Below, one piece after another: positions 1-9,630 of a stretch of DNA of 64,000 bases. Under the pieces are notes generated by a model that had not been told where the DNA came from, ran no database searches, and worked only from the letters and a program-made list of their open reading frames with translations. Both the position numbers and the translations under genes were made by a program. Within the stretch, counting starts at the first letter, position 1, and every line of letters starts with the position of its first letter. The DNA is taken from assembly GCF_019469185.1 (NCBI RefSeq), contig NZ_CP048264.1, positions 1,550,001 through 1,614,000 on the forward strand, given 5' to 3'. The DNA comes from Gilliamella sp. ESL0441. GTDB lineage: Bacteria; Pseudomonadota; Gammaproteobacteria; Enterobacterales; Orbaceae.

Positions 1-2
1 GT

Positions 3-143
3 GTTTTTATCAATACCATTAAAGCACTCAATAAACTTAACTTTAAATCTTATATTGATAAAAAAGGAATTAAACCGATACCTTATGATGACGAGGATAA
101 TAATAAAATCAAGAGAGTAGAGGATAAAAATAAAAGTGATTAA
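3..143 (+). CDS. C-terminal fragment of an unidentified protein (runs off left edge)
   Basis: An open frame enters from the left edge in frame 3 and stops at a TAA at 141-143. The 46 visible residues are hydrophilic and lysine/aspartate-rich, ending in KNKSD, with no recognisable motif. The stop codon lies inside the left arm of a perfect inverted repeat, as often seen at gene ends, which supports a real gene terminus. It is convergent with cysZ. No function can be assigned from this fragment. Confidence 0.5.
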   Translation, partial: VFINTIKALNKLNFKSYIDKKGIKPIPYDDEDNNKIKRVEDKNKSD

Positions 144-160
144 TCTAAAAATTAATCACT
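135..160. terminator. Bidirectional hairpin between the left partial gene and cysZ
   Basis: A perfect 10-bp inverted repeat (AGTGATTAAT at 135-144, ATTAATCACT at 151-160) with a 6-nt loop sits between two convergent genes. A-rich sequence on the left and T-rich sequence on the right would give U-rich tails in both directions. It fits a shared rho-independent terminator. Confidence 0.6.
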
Positions 161-167
161 ATTTTCT

Positions 168-983
168 TTATCGGATATTGTTAATATCACTTTTAAATAA
201 AGCTTGATGACGATAACGATCAACCCACATCGCAGTTGAGCCACAAACGGCAATTGGCATAATAATTAGATTTAGTAGTGGCACCATTGTGAAAAAACTA
301 ACTAAAATACCATAGACAAGATTATCAACTCTATCCTGCTTAAGTAATTCACGCATACGATGAAAAGTAATTTTATGATTATCGAAAGGATAATCAGCGT
401 ATTGAATATTAATTTGCCAAGCAGTGAATAAAAACCAAATTACTGGTGTCACTGTTTGACCTATAACAGGAATAAAATAAGTTAAAAATATCGGTATAGA
501 CCATAATACATAATTGACTAATTTTTGGATTTCTCGACTCAATATTCTGGGTAGATCTTTAATCAAGCTAAACCAAGATGTATCAGAAGCAGGAATACCT
601 GTTAATTCAGCTTCAACCTGTTCAGCAAGCAAACCATTAAAAGGCGCAGCAATAAAATTAGCCACCGTACTAAAAAAATAACAGAATAGTATGACTAGTA
701 TCAAAATCACCATAAAGCTGATTATATAGCCAAGCCAGTGAAGCCAGCTCGGTACTAAAGAAAGCCCCCAATCAACCATACCTGTAATTGCTGAGAAAAA
801 CCAATAAAACAGCGCAGACATAATGACAATATTAGCCAATAAAGGCAAAAAAACATAATGTCTTATTTTAGGGCTAAATGCGATTGACCACCCAAATAGA
901 AAATATTCAAAACCTGATTTAGGTCGATCTTTACCGTTATTAAAATTATGATGGAATCTTATTCTATCTACATTATTATTCAC
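168..983 (-). CDS. cysZ: Sulfate transporter CysZ
   Basis: This is a 271-residue inner-membrane protein of the CysZ/EI24 family, which moves sulfate into the cytoplasm for cysteine synthesis. Several strongly hydrophobic segments are visible (about residues 38-65, 85-115, 155-190, 220-250). They are followed by a conserved C-terminal DRYRHQ segment. Length is close to the E. coli protein (about 253). The start is GTG at 983, supported by AAGGA seven bases upstream. It is the last gene of a minus-strand series, 35 bp after tmcA. In E. coli cysZ is elsewhere, beside zipA and cysK, so the linkage here is different. Confidence 0.88.
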   Translation of the reverse strand: MNNNVDRIRFHHNFNNGKDRPKSGFEYFLFGWSIAFSPKIRHYVFLPLLANIVIMSALFYWFFSAITGMVDWGLSLVPSWLHWLGYIISFMVILILVILFCYFFSTVANFIAAPFNGLLAEQVEAELTGIPASDTSWFSLIKDLPRILSREIQKLVNYVLWSIPIFLTYFIPVIGQTVTPVIWFLFTAWQINIQYADYPFDNHKITFHRMRELLKQDRVDNLVYGILVSFFTMVPLLNLIIMPIAVCGSTAMWVDRYRHQALFKSDINNIR

Positions 984-1018
984 TTTTTTTCCTTTTATAA
1001 GTTGATAATGTCCAACTC

Positions 1019-2983
1019 TTAATCTAACTTATTACTTTGATAATTGGATGTCTCAATTTGGTTAGTATGATGTAACCATTGATTAACTTCTTGCTTAATT
1101 GAACTAATCAGTGCCTTACGCCCATTTAATCGAAATTGCTCAATCACTAAAAATTCATTTTTTTTATTTGTTATTAACGCTTTTAAAATGGGTAACCTTA
1201 ATTGATTATTTGAATGGTCATTATATTGACTCATTCGACAAAGTGAAGCATAAGTTGCTTCAAAGGGGCGATGGTAATAGCAAAATCCTTGTAAATCATC
1301 AATATCTTGATCCGATAAAAACTGAGCATCATCCTTGAGCAACATCGTCTCAAATGGTAAATCGATAAAATCTTTAATCCAGAAAATATCTCGTCTCAAT
1401 TTTTTATTTAATTTATTAGCCATTTCAAAAGCATTTTGGCTAATTGGCTTTATTGCCATTATAGAATAAGTTCCACTACTGGTTTCACGACGACTACCAA
1501 TATGTACTAACAAAAATCCTAAGCTTTTCCAAAATTCATATGTGATATTACTATAGGCAAAGCTGACTGATAAAAAATCAATGCCATTTATCACAGCTTC
1601 TTTGAAAACCTTGTTGATTAATTGTTTTGCAATTTTTTGTCGTCTATATGATTCAAACACAGCAATTCGATTAATACGTACTGATTTTAATTTTGCTGCC
1701 GATCTCTCGCCTGCATGCGCAACTAAAGATTGTGCAACCATGTTACCTCTGGGACGTCGAATACCCTTCCAAACGTCATCAATTAATCTGTCTGATAAAT
1801 CCCCTTCATTTACAGTAACGGCAGCAGCAATTAATTTATTTTCGATTCTAGCACCCCAAACATCCAAATTATGTGCATCCAAAATTCGTCTTAAATCAAT
1901 TAATGTTGTTTGATAATGGGCTATTTTAAGTAAATAAAAAATTTCTTTTAAAGTTTTAAGGTCATGACGTGCAATCATTGAATAGTCTACTAATTGGTGA
2001 TTAAGGGGCTGACTACATGACTTAAAACTAGTTCCATCAAGCAATAGGTGATGAGTAAAATACTCAAGTTGATCGTTATTACACCAGCGAATTGGTTTTT
2101 TCAGATAAAAATAGTCAACATTATATTTATGCAATAATTTTATGATAAAACCTTGCCCTGTTCCTTCGTAACCCTCCAGCGTCGTGACTAATAAAATTCG
2201 AATATCTTTTGAAGTTGCAAGTTGAATTAATTTATTCAACATCGGTAATGGAATCATTGCAGCTTCATCTATAATTAAGTATTGAAAAGTATCATGAAAG
2301 CCTTTTTCAATTAGTTCATCGGGCGATAAAAAAAGCGTATTTTGATTAGCAAATTTGTAAAATGTAGTCAGCGCTTTTTTATTAGGTGCCGTTACCACAC
2401 AGTGATAAAATTGACTAAACTGACCGGCTAAGGCTGATTTACCTCGACCACGTTGGGCTGTTAATACATGTATTGGTTTTCGACTTGCGAGTAGTTGTTG
2501 CAATACGTTTTTTTGATCCTCGTGATGATCATTTACATTATGCAGACAAGGGAATTCGTCATTTTTAGATAGACTTGCTAATTCCAAAGTTTGTTTTAAA
2601 TGTTTAACAAAATTAGGTACTTTGATTGGTTCAGGATTTTCATTCCATCGTAAGCTATCCAAATCTTGCCACGTTTCAATGTTTTTAGGTAATAATAAAA
2701 TCAGAACGCTTCCCTTTACTAAGGTTCCGGCTAACATAGCAAATGCTTCAAGATTAAATCCTTGTGTCGCATCAAAAATTGCATGTAGAAATTCTTGTCC
2801 TAAAAGAGTTTTAGCTTTCGAAGGGGAAATAAAATTAGTAATATATTCCTGTAAAATGGTTTGGTCAGTTATTGTTAGCCAATCCCCTTGATGTTGTTTT
2901 ATAGTATTACGTAGTTGTTCTATTAATTCATTCAGATTCCCATTAAACACCCAAATATTTCTAGAACTATCAGTATTTGTCAT
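1019..2983 (-). CDS. tmcA: tRNA(Met) cytidine acetyltransferase TmcA
   Basis: TmcA makes N4-acetylcytidine at the wobble position of elongator tRNA-Met, using acetyl-CoA and ATP. The N-terminal third is the family-specific domain. A RecD-like ATPase core follows, with Walker A RGRGKS near residue 182 and Walker B LIIDEAAM near 238. A GNAT domain lies at about 380-500, containing RINRIAVFESYRRQKIAKQL. A C-terminal tRNA-binding region ends the protein. Length (654 from ATG) is near E. coli's 671. A TTG three bases upstream is also in frame, but the ATG is more likely. The gene begins right after the DUF441 gene stops, so they are probably co-translated. Confidence 0.93.
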   Translation of the reverse strand: MTNTDSSRNIWVFNGNLNELIEQLRNTIKQHQGDWLTITDQTILQEYITNFISPSKAKTLLGQEFLHAIFDATQGFNLEAFAMLAGTLVKGSVLILLLPKNIETWQDLDSLRWNENPEPIKVPNFVKHLKQTLELASLSKNDEFPCLHNVNDHHEDQKNVLQQLLASRKPIHVLTAQRGRGKSALAGQFSQFYHCVVTAPNKKALTTFYKFANQNTLFLSPDELIEKGFHDTFQYLIIDEAAMIPLPMLNKLIQLATSKDIRILLVTTLEGYEGTGQGFIIKLLHKYNVDYFYLKKPIRWCNNDQLEYFTHHLLLDGTSFKSCSQPLNHQLVDYSMIARHDLKTLKEIFYLLKIAHYQTTLIDLRRILDAHNLDVWGARIENKLIAAAVTVNEGDLSDRLIDDVWKGIRRPRGNMVAQSLVAHAGERSAAKLKSVRINRIAVFESYRRQKIAKQLINKVFKEAVINGIDFLSVSFAYSNITYEFWKSLGFLLVHIGSRRETSSGTYSIMAIKPISQNAFEMANKLNKKLRRDIFWIKDFIDLPFETMLLKDDAQFLSDQDIDDLQGFCYYHRPFEATYASLCRMSQYNDHSNNQLRLPILKALITNKKNEFLVIEQFRLNGRKALISSIKQEVNQWLHHTNQIETSNYQSNKLD

Positions 2984-2986
2984 CAA

Positions 2987-3442
2987 CTAATTTTTTCCAA
3001 TAATTAATGATAATAAACCTGCAGCGATAAGTGGCCCAACTGGAATACCTTTAAAAAATGCAACTCCAATTAAAGTCCCAACGATTAAACCATTTACAAT
3101 TGTCGGATGCGCTCCAATTAATGAAATTCCACGTGTTCCAAGCCAAGAGACCAGAATACCAACTATGATAGCTAAAATTGATTGCCATGAAGTGAACGAT
3201 TTTAAGATATCTTTGATGCTTAATGAACCATCAGCAAGCGGAACCATCATAGCTGCAGTTAAAATGACAATACCTATCGTCAGTCCATATTGATTTAAAA
3301 ATGGAAAATAGGTCGACAATGGGGTTAATTTAAATAAAAGTAACAATAATACGGCAAAAGTGACTGTGTTATTATGCGTTAAATAACACAGTGCAGCTAA
3401 ACCAAGTAGAAGGAAAAATGAGATATCAAATTGAGCAAGCAT
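2987..3442 (-). CDS. yeaL: DUF441 family membrane protein (YeaL-like)
   Basis: This 151-residue protein is almost entirely hydrophobic with about four transmembrane helices. It matches the small YeaL/DUF441 family along its whole length, including the LTPLSTYFP, VSWLGTRG and GIPVGPLIAAGLLSLIIGKN segments. The function of the family is unknown. The ATG overlaps the purC stop by one base (TGATG), indicating translational coupling. An in-frame GTG one codon upstream is an alternative start. In E. coli yeaL lies elsewhere, so its insertion between purC and tmcA is a local arrangement. Confidence 0.85.
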   Translation of the reverse strand: MLAQFDISFFLLLGLAALCYLTHNNTVTFAVLLLLLFKLTPLSTYFPFLNQYGLTIGIVILTAAMMVPLADGSLSIKDILKSFTSWQSILAIIVGILVSWLGTRGISLIGAHPTIVNGLIVGTLIGVAFFKGIPVGPLIAAGLLSLIIGKN

Positions 3443-4152
3443 CACAATGTAACGCCAATTCTTGTGGCGACTTCCTCATAAGCTTCAATGACACCGCCAA
3501 GCCCTTGGCGAAAACGATCTTTATCCATTTTTTTTAAGGTTTCTTTTTCCCATAATCGACAACCGTCAGGGGAAAATTCATCACCCAACGTAATTTCACC
3601 CTTAAACAATCCAAATTCAAGTTTATAGTCCACTAAAATAAATCCTGCTTTATCAAAAAGATCGGTCAAAATTGAATTGATTTTAAAGCTTAATGCCTTC
3701 ATCGTTGATAACTGCTCATCTGTAGCCCAACCAAATGTTTTACAATGTGATTCATTAACCATGGGATCATGCAATGCATCATTTTTTAGGAACAATTCAA
3801 ATGTTGGCGGATTTAACACCTTACCTTCTTCAACCCCTAAGCGTTTAACCAAAGAACCTGCGGCACGATTTCGAACAACACACTCCACGGGTATCATATC
3901 CAGTTTTTTGACGATGACTTCCGTATCAGATAAAAGCGTTTCAACTTGAGTAGGGATACCTGCTTCTTGAAGTTTAGTCATAATAAAATAGTTAAATTTA
4001 TTATTTACTATCCCTTTGCGTTCAAGCTGTTCTATGCGCAAACCATCAAAAGCTGACGTATCGTTTCTAAATTCTAATATTAATAAATCTGGATTTTCAG
4101 TAGTATGAACCGTTTTTGCTTTACCACGGTAAAGTTCTGCCAACTTTTTCAT
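3442..4152 (-). CDS. purC: Phosphoribosylaminoimidazole-succinocarboxamide synthase (SAICAR synthetase)
   Basis: PurC ligates aspartate to CAIR using ATP to make SAICAR in de novo purine synthesis. The protein is collinear with E. coli Pur[13 protein letters not shown] at the N-terminus, [19 protein letters not shown] in the middle, and [20 protein letters not shown] and [11 protein letters not shown] near the end. I chose the ATG at 4152 because it begins [10 protein letters not shown] like homologues, gives 236 residues and has AAGG upstream. The frame remains open ten codons further but without homology. It follows bamC after a 244-bp gap. Confidence 0.95.
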   Translation of the reverse strand: MKKLAELYRGKAKTVHTTENPDLLILEFRNDTSAFDGLRIEQLERKGIVNNKFNYFIMTKLQEAGIPTQVETLLSDTEVIVKKLDMIPVECVVRNRAAGSLVKRLGVEEGKVLNPPTFELFLKNDALHDPMVNESHCKTFGWATDEQLSTMKALSFKINSILTDLFDKAGFILVDYKLEFGLFKGEITLGDEFSPDGCRLWEKETLKKMDKDRFRQGLGGVIEAYEEVATRIGVTL

Positions 4153-4187
4153 TGTTATAACCTTATATTTAATTGCCAACAAATGAT

Positions 4188-4208
4188 TAAGGAGCTATTC
4201 GCTCCTTA
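4188..4208. other. Inverted repeat in the bamC-purC gap
   Basis: TAAGGAGC and GCTCCTTA form a perfect 8-bp stem around a 5-nt loop, 36 bp upstream of the purC start on the minus strand. No clear U-run follows on either strand. It could be a weak or partial terminator after bamC, or a stem in the purC leader. It does not resemble the PurR operator, which is a 16-bp palindrome centred on CG. Confidence 0.4.
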
Positions 4209-4396
4209 GTTCTAAACTTTTTATGGTATAGTTCTTGTACCAATGTAATCAGTAATACCTTTACTTTTGACAGTATTACATTAATTAGTCAAAACTCCCG
4301 ATACATTTCTACATAAGCATGAAAAACTTAACTAATTCTTCACTGCAACTTAAGTAGATTATTAATCCTTATTTTGTCTATCGCCCATAGCATCTT

Positions 4397-5128
4397 TTAG
4401 CGATCGCTTAATTCTGGATCTTTATCTGTATTCTCGTTTTTGACGCCATCTTTCTCTGCTTTTTGTGGAACAATCCGCGATGATTCTGGTGCTGCATCAT
4501 CCATTATAAAATTAAATAATCTCACAACATAACGTTGTACTTCTATTGGATCAGATGAAATATCTTGTCCTGCTTTAGATAGGTTTTTTAAGCCAACAGT
4601 AATAATTTCTGAACCTGCATGTGTTTCTCTTTGAATGATATAAGAAGCTTGTATAGATAGACCTTCATCTTCAGGATAAATAGATGCATTACTGGTCACT
4701 ATTTCCTTAGTATTATTGCTACTAATAGGGATATTTCGTTTGCTTAAAGTACTTGGAATGATAGACCATACATCGTTGGAATCAGGGACATTGAGTGTAA
4801 CAACACCATGGTTATAAGACGCATATGAATCAGGTATTGTTGGAATGGGTATAACTGGTGGACGAACATCAACCTGTTTTCCAACAGCCCCTCCCTCTAT
4901 TTTATTAGAATAGATATAAAAGTCGATAGTCTCTGCTGGAATCGTTACCCCTTCAGGAACGATTAAAGGTTTTAATGCTGGCGAATCTAAATAATCTTGA
5001 TTACCGTCAACTTCACGTTTATAACTCTGATCACTACCACAGCCAACAAGGAAAAGAGAGGCTATAGTTGTCATCATAAATGTTTTTTTAATGATCATGT
5101 TTTTATTAATTAAGTTTTTATTAAACAT
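4397..5128 (-). CDS. bamC: Outer membrane assembly lipoprotein BamC, short form
   Basis: The protein is a predicted lipoprotein (lipobox LVGC near residues 27-30) of the BamC/NlpB type, part of the beta-barrel assembly machine. The region after the cysteine (SYKREVDGNQDYLDSPALKPL, then VGKQVDVRPP) matches the unstructured BamD-binding segment of E. coli BamC, and the first helix-grip domain follows. At 243 residues it is about 100 shorter than E. coli BamC (344). It ends after the first helix-grip domain in a charged tail, so the second domain is absent. The gene sits between dapA and purC exactly as in E. coli. The start may be an internal ATG (MIIKKTF) ten codons downstream. Confidence 0.85.
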   Translation of the reverse strand: MFNKNLINKNMIIKKTFMMTTIASLFLVGCGSDQSYKREVDGNQDYLDSPALKPLIVPEGVTIPAETIDFYIYSNKIEGGAVGKQVDVRPPVIPIPTIPDSYASYNHGVVTLNVPDSNDVWSIIPSTLSKRNIPISSNNTKEIVTSNASIYPEDEGLSIQASYIIQRETHAGSEIITVGLKNLSKAGQDISSDPIEVQRYVVRLFNFIMDDAAPESSRIVPQKAEKDGVKNENTDKDPELSDR

Positions 5129-5164
5129 AGATGTCTGCTTTTTAATTAAAGGTTATATAAAATA

Positions 5165-6043
5165 TTAGATTAAATTAGCATCTTTTAACGCTTTTTCAAC
5201 TGCTGGAATCGAAGCATCAGTCAGCGATAACAATGGCAAACGTATTGTCGCATTTTCAATTAAGCCTAATTTAGCACAAGCCCATTTCACGGGAGTTGGA
5301 TTAGGCTCCATAAACAAGTTATTATGCAAAGAAGCTAGTTTATCATTCAACTCTCTAGCTTGATGAATTTGATTATTTTCAACTAGCTGACAAATAGTCG
5401 CAACTTGTTTTGCTGCAACATTAGCGGTAACTGAAATCACACCATCACCACCTAAAATCATAAAATCTAAAAAAGTTGAATCATCACCACTGAGTAATTT
5501 AAAATCGTTACCTACAAGTTTACGTGTTTTATATACACGAGATAAATCACCAGTTGCATCTTTAAGAGCGACAATATTTTTAATTTTTGATAAACGCCCA
5601 ACTGTTTCTGGCTTAATATCACTACTTGTACGACCGGGTACATTATATAATATTTGAGGTAAAGCAGTATTTTCGGCTATAGCTTTAAAATGTTGGTAAA
5701 GCCCTTCTTGAGTCGGCTTATTATAATATGGCGCAACCGTTAAACACCCAACCACACCAATATTTTCAACGCGATTGGTTAATTCAATTGCTTCTTTAGT
5801 TGCATTTGATCCCGTTCCCGCAATGATATTAATTTTACCATCTGCATAATCAATTGTTCTTTTAATTACATCGATATGCTCATGATGATCAAGCGTTGCT
5901 GATTCACCTGTAGTACCAACAGAGACGATCCCTGATGTGCCATTAGCAATATGATATTCGACCAGTTTTTTTAAGCTTACTTGGTCTACATTTCCTTTTG
6001 TATCCATCGGGGTAACAAGGGCGACCAGACTTCCTGTAAACAT
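5165..6043 (-). CDS. dapA: 4-hydroxy-tetrahydrodipicolinate synthase
   Basis: DapA condenses pyruvate with aspartate semialdehyde at the entry to lysine and diaminopimelate synthesis. The 292-residue product from MFTGS has the same length and residue numbering as E. coli DapA. The catalytic triad residues T44/T45 (GTTGES) and Y133 (YNVPGRTS) and the Schiff-base lysine K161 (ALKDATG) are all present. The ATG at 6043 is favoured over one five codons upstream because AGAGG lies six bases before it. The gene heads the dapA-bamC-purC series, with 36 bp to bamC. Confidence 0.96.
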   Translation of the reverse strand: MFTGSLVALVTPMDTKGNVDQVSLKKLVEYHIANGTSGIVSVGTTGESATLDHHEHIDVIKRTIDYADGKINIIAGTGSNATKEAIELTNRVENIGVVGCLTVAPYYNKPTQEGLYQHFKAIAENTALPQILYNVPGRTSSDIKPETVGRLSKIKNIVALKDATGDLSRVYKTRKLVGNDFKLLSGDDSTFLDFMILGGDGVISVTANVAAKQVATICQLVENNQIHQARELNDKLASLHNNLFMEPNPTPVKWACAKLGLIENATIRLPLLSLTDASIPAVEKALKDANLI

Positions 6044-6138
6044 AAAATGACCTCTCATATTATTTATTGATAACTAACTTCAAGAATAAAAAATCTACCG
6101 ACAAGTATGCGATATTTCTTATTTAAATTCAACTTTTG

Positions 6139-6897
6139 TTATGCAGGATTATCAATATCAATAAAAATAGTTTCAAGGTCATGTTGCTTGGCTAGCCATT
6201 CTCCAAGTTTTTTAATTCCATAACGTTCAGTGGCATGATGTCCAGCAGCATAAAAATTAATTCCATATTCTCGAGCGATATGAATGGTACGTTCAGATAC
6301 TTCACCAGTAAAAAATGCATCGAATCCTTGTTCTGCAGCAGCTTCAATAAAGTCTTGCCCACCACCACTACACCAGGCAATTCGTTTAATTATTTGAGGG
6401 GCATTATCGCCACAAAATAAGACTTCACGATGATTATTATGCAAAACGTTTTCAAGTCTTTTTTTAAATTCTAGAGCGGTTATCGGCTGAGCAAGTGTGC
6501 CTTTAAATAAAAGATCGGTGTTATCATCACGTTTATCCACTTCGATTTTGAATAAATCCGCAAGTAATGCATTATTTCCTATAACAGGATGTCCATCTAA
6601 AGGTAAATGATATGCATATAAATTGATATTATTTGAAAGCAATGTTTGTAAACGTTTATATTTAATTCCTGTTATCGTTGGAGGTTCATTTTTCCAAAAA
6701 AAGCCATGATGAACTAAAATCGCATCAGCATTTAATTTAACGGCTTCATCTAATAATCGTTGGCATGCCGTCACTCCAGTTATCACTTTTTTTATTTGCT
6801 TACGTCCTTGTACTTGTAAACCATTAGGTGCATAGTCACGATAGCGTTCAACTTGTAATTCGTGATTGATAATTTGTTGAAGTTCAAAATTTTGCAC
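6139..6897 (-). CDS. ybgI: Nif3-like dinuclear metal-centre protein YbgI
   Basis: This is a member of the NIF3/YbgI family of hexameric proteins with a two-metal centre, whose substrate is not firmly established. Conserved segments are DYAPNGLQVQG, ILVHHGFFWK (metal-binding histidines), LYAYHLPLDGHP, AWCSGGGQDF and the C-terminal FYAAGHHATERYG. The GTG at 6897 is chosen as start: it gives 252 residues beginning like E. coli YbgI and has GAGAGGA five bases upstream. The longer in-frame extension lacks homology. It precedes dapA on the same strand with about 95 bp between. Confidence 0.88.
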   Translation of the reverse strand: MQNFELQQIINHELQVERYRDYAPNGLQVQGRKQIKKVITGVTACQRLLDEAVKLNADAILVHHGFFWKNEPPTITGIKYKRLQTLLSNNINLYAYHLPLDGHPVIGNNALLADLFKIEVDKRDDNTDLLFKGTLAQPITALEFKKRLENVLHNNHREVLFCGDNAPQIIKRIAWCSGGGQDFIEAAAEQGFDAFFTGEVSERTIHIAREYGINFYAAGHHATERYGIKKLGEWLAKQHDLETIFIDIDNPA

Positions 6898-7266
6898 GTT
6901 TTCCTCTCGTATTTTTAATGACTTTTTAAATAACAAAGTGAACTTTTTTTCAAAATCATTTAGTGGATCTCGAACTTATTATAATCGAAATATTGGCAAT
7001 TTTTTATAATCCTGTCTACATGATTAAGTAGAAACTATTATAAATCATCTCACTTAACGATTCGATCTAGTGACCTTAATGTTAATATTTCAAATAAATT
7101 CTTTCATATTTACAAAAGTTTAATAAATAATATTCTGTTTTAAAATGTTTTTTTGATGCTTGAAAACACGAAGTTAAACAAATTAACAATTTTGTTTTTT
7201 TTATTATTTATTTGGTTTAGGTTAAATGATACATTACGCAGGTTTATATTAAATGAGGTATAAGAT
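6898..7266. other. Intergenic region between divergent ybgI and the TPR gene
   Basis: About 370 bp of strongly AT-rich DNA separates two divergent genes and must hold both promoters. I see no open frame, strong hairpin or recognisable operator. A GAGG at 7255-7258 is the ribosome-binding site for the next gene. Confidence 0.5.
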
Positions 7267-8019
7267 TTGCCATTTTTAGGTATTGGATTAAGTACGATTA
7301 TCGCTTTATTTTTTGCTGTTCATGCAATAAAAACAAGACAAGAACAATTTTGGTTGTCTATATTATTGGTCTTTCCTTTTATTGGTAGTTTGATTTATTT
7401 TTTTGTTATATTTCTACCCGATTTTAGACAATCTCCAGTAGGATATCAAATTGAATCAAAATTATTGAAAGCGTTAGATCCACAACGTGAACTTCGCGAA
7501 GCTTTAAGCAATTATGAAATTTCGCCCACTGTTGAAGCAAAAGTCTGTTTAGCTAAAGCATTAATTGATAATGATAGAGCTAACGAAGCATTAATTTATT
7601 ATCAAGAAGTACTGACTGGCATCTATGAATCTGCACCGGATATTTTATTACAATATGCTTACGCACTCTATCAAGTTAAACAGTACAAAAAGGCAAGAGA
7701 AACGCTGGATTATCTAAGAGAAAAAAATCCAAATTATCGTTCAGATGAAGGACACTTACTTTATACCAAAATCTTAGTTGCACTTGAATTAAAAGAAGAA
7801 GCTCAAGAAGAATTTAATGCATTAATCAGTTATTATCCAAGTTTAGAAGCCGCTTCTTACTATTTACAAACCTTAATTGAGTGGCATCAAATTTCGCTCG
7901 CTAAAGAAGTTTTACAAAAAATTGAATTACGTATAAAGCACTTACCCAAACATGCTAAGCGTATTAATCAGACTTGGATAAAAGAGATTGAAGAAACTAA
8001 ACAAAAATTAAATAGATAA
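7267..8019 (+). CDS. Membrane-anchored TPR protein of unknown function
   Basis: The 250-residue product has two N-terminal transmembrane helices (about residues 2-20 and 28-50). The hairpin-like anchor is followed by a cytoplasmic helical domain. Repeating helix pairs (VCLAKALIDNDRANEALIYY, LQYAYALYQVKQYKKARETL, LLYTKILVALELKEEAQEEF) have the spacing and small/large pattern of tetratricopeptide repeats. The start is TTG, since a stop codon is in frame just upstream and GAGG lies eight bases before the TTG. It is transcribed toward rnt with a gap of about 100 bp. A scaffold role is a guess from the TPR fold only. Confidence 0.7.
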   Translation: MPFLGIGLSTIIALFFAVHAIKTRQEQFWLSILLVFPFIGSLIYFFVIFLPDFRQSPVGYQIESKLLKALDPQRELREALSNYEISPTVEAKVCLAKALIDNDRANEALIYYQEVLTGIYESAPDILLQYAYALYQVKQYKKARETLDYLREKNPNYRSDEGHLLYTKILVALELKEEAQEEFNALISYYPSLEAASYYLQTLIEWHQISLAKEVLQKIELRIKHLPKHAKRINQTWIKEIEETKQKLNR

Positions 8020-8125
8020 TATTTTTATTGTTTTCGTTAATTATATTTTTTTATGCAATCGACAGTGCTGAATCAAAGGTAAAACTAGGCGAATACGGGA
8101 AAAGCTGGCATAATAATTCCATTTT

Positions 8126-8809
8126 ATGCTAAATAAGACCAATATTGTGCCAAATGCAAAATTATGTGAACGTTTCCGTGGTTTTTATCCTGTTGTAATA
8201 GATATAGAAACGTCAGGATTTGACCCTAAACTTAACGCAATTCTTGAAATTGCGGCAATCACACTACAAATGACTGATGAGGGTTGGCTAATTCCGGATC
8301 AAACCCTTCATTTTCATGTCAATCCCTTTGAAAACTCAATTTTAGAACCAAGTGCCTTAGCTTTTAATGGTATTGATATCGACAACCCATTAAGACAGGC
8401 TGTTGACGAAAAAATTGCACTTGAAGAGATATTTAAAATGGTTAGAACAGGGATTAAAGCAAATGATTGCAATCGAGCTGTCATCGTTGCGCATAATGCA
8501 AACTTTGACCATAGTTTTTTAATGGCAGCAGCAGAACGTGCCAATATTAAGCGTAATCCATTTCATCCTTTTGCCACCTTTGATACTGCAGCACTGAGTG
8601 GTTTAGTCTTTGGGCATACCGTATTAGCAAAAGCATGTGAACTTGCTCACATTCCCTTTGATCACAAGTTAGCCCATTCAGCACTTTATGATACCGAAAA
8701 AACCGCTATTTTATTTTGTGAAATAGTAAATCGATTTAAGCGATTAGGAGGCTGGCCATTGCACCAACTGGAGCAAAATCCAATCAATGAGGAATTTCAA
8801 AGTAATTAA
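8126..8809 (+). CDS. rnt: Ribonuclease T
   Basis: RNase T trims 3' ends of tRNA and other stable RNAs and takes part in tRNA end turnover. It is a DEDDh exonuclease. The catalytic residues are visible as D26 and E28 ([11 protein letters not shown]), D128 (HNANFDHSF), H184 and D189 ([11 protein letters not shown]). Length is 227 residues versus about 215 in E. coli. The gene ends inside a strong hairpin shared with convergent grxD. In E. coli rnt also neighbours grxD, so the linkage is conserved. Confidence 0.95.
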   Translation: MLNKTNIVPNAKLCERFRGFYPVVIDIETSGFDPKLNAILEIAAITLQMTDEGWLIPDQTLHFHVNPFENSILEPSALAFNGIDIDNPLRQAVDEKIALEEIFKMVRTGIKANDCNRAVIVAHNANFDHSFLMAAAERANIKRNPFHPFATFDTAALSGLVFGHTVLAKACELAHIPFDHKLAHSALYDTEKTAILFCEIVNRFKRLGGWPLHQLEQNPINEEFQSN

Positions 8810-8833
8810 GAGAGTACTTATACTCTCTTAATT
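8804..8833. terminator. Bidirectional terminator between rnt and grxD
   Basis: A perfect 13-bp stem (8804-8816 with 8821-8833) around a 4-nt CTTA loop includes the rnt stop codon. It ends 17 bp before the grxD stop on the opposite strand. The AATT ends and A/T-rich flanks allow termination from both sides. Confidence 0.75.
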
Positions 8834-8850
8834 GAATAAAAAATCCATTT

Positions 8851-9189
8851 TTAAACATGATGTTTTTCAGCTGTTTGTTTTATTAATGTTTGCAGTTCAC
8901 CTGTTTGGAACATTTCAATCATAATATCACAGCCTCCCACAAGTTCCCCTTCAACCCATAATTGTGGAAAGGTAGGCCAATTTGCATAGTTTGGTAATTC
9001 AGCGCGAATATCCGGATTTTGTAAAATATCAACATACGCAAAAGGCTCACCACATTGAGATAATACTTGTACTGCTTGTGCTGAAAAACCACAACTCGGT
9101 AATTTAGGCGAGCCTTTCATATACAGAATAATAGGATTTTCTGCAATTTGTTTTTTTATCTTATCAAGTGTTGTCATTTCAGTTGTCAT
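8851..9189 (-). CDS. grxD: Monothiol glutaredoxin Grx4
   Basis: Grx4 is a monothiol glutaredoxin that binds and transfers [2Fe-2S] clusters with glutathione and BolA-type partners. The active-site CGFS motif is at C33, inside MKGSPKLPSCGFSAQAVQ. The WPTFPQLWV and GGCDIMIEM segments that bind glutathione are intact. Length is 112 residues, about the family norm of 115. AAGGA lies about ten bases upstream of the chosen ATG; a second ATG four codons in is possible. Confidence 0.95.
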   Translation of the reverse strand: MTTEMTTLDKIKKQIAENPIILYMKGSPKLPSCGFSAQAVQVLSQCGEPFAYVDILQNPDIRAELPNYANWPTFPQLWVEGELVGGCDIMIEMFQTGELQTLIKQTAEKHHV

Positions 9190-9630
9190 AACGATTTATT
9201 CCTTGTTATTTAATAGTTACGTTAACCCATATTTTAACTTAGAATTAAAGCTAGTTATACTATCACCCTTTTAGTTGACGTAATGATAACCTCAATTTTC
9301 ATCCATTGTTGGTAAGTTACATCAGTAAACAACGGATATATGACTAGATAAATTACTTTAAATTCAGTGAGTAACATCAGTTTATTTTGCATTAAACAAA
9401 GCCAAACAAATAAATAAAAGGCTTAACCTATTAGTGTAATAAATGCTTTCATTAATAGCTAAATCTCACTAGTAATGACTTTTTTGTCAATCATCTATTT
9501 TGATTTAATTTATTTAACACAAATAATCAAAACATTAATTTTAGCAAGTTGCCTCAGCCCTTTTACAAATTGGCACAATATAGTATGCTACTTACATTTA
9601 CAGTAACTAACATTCAATTCAAAAAACATC
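9190..9630. other. Intergenic region between grxD and yccS
   Basis: This 440-bp AT-rich gap lies between divergent genes and has no credible open frame. It contains an imperfect direct repeat, GTTACATCAGTAAAC near 9316-9330 and GTAACATCAGTTTAT near 9371-9385. These could be paired regulator sites, though I cannot assign a regulator. Confidence 0.4.
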
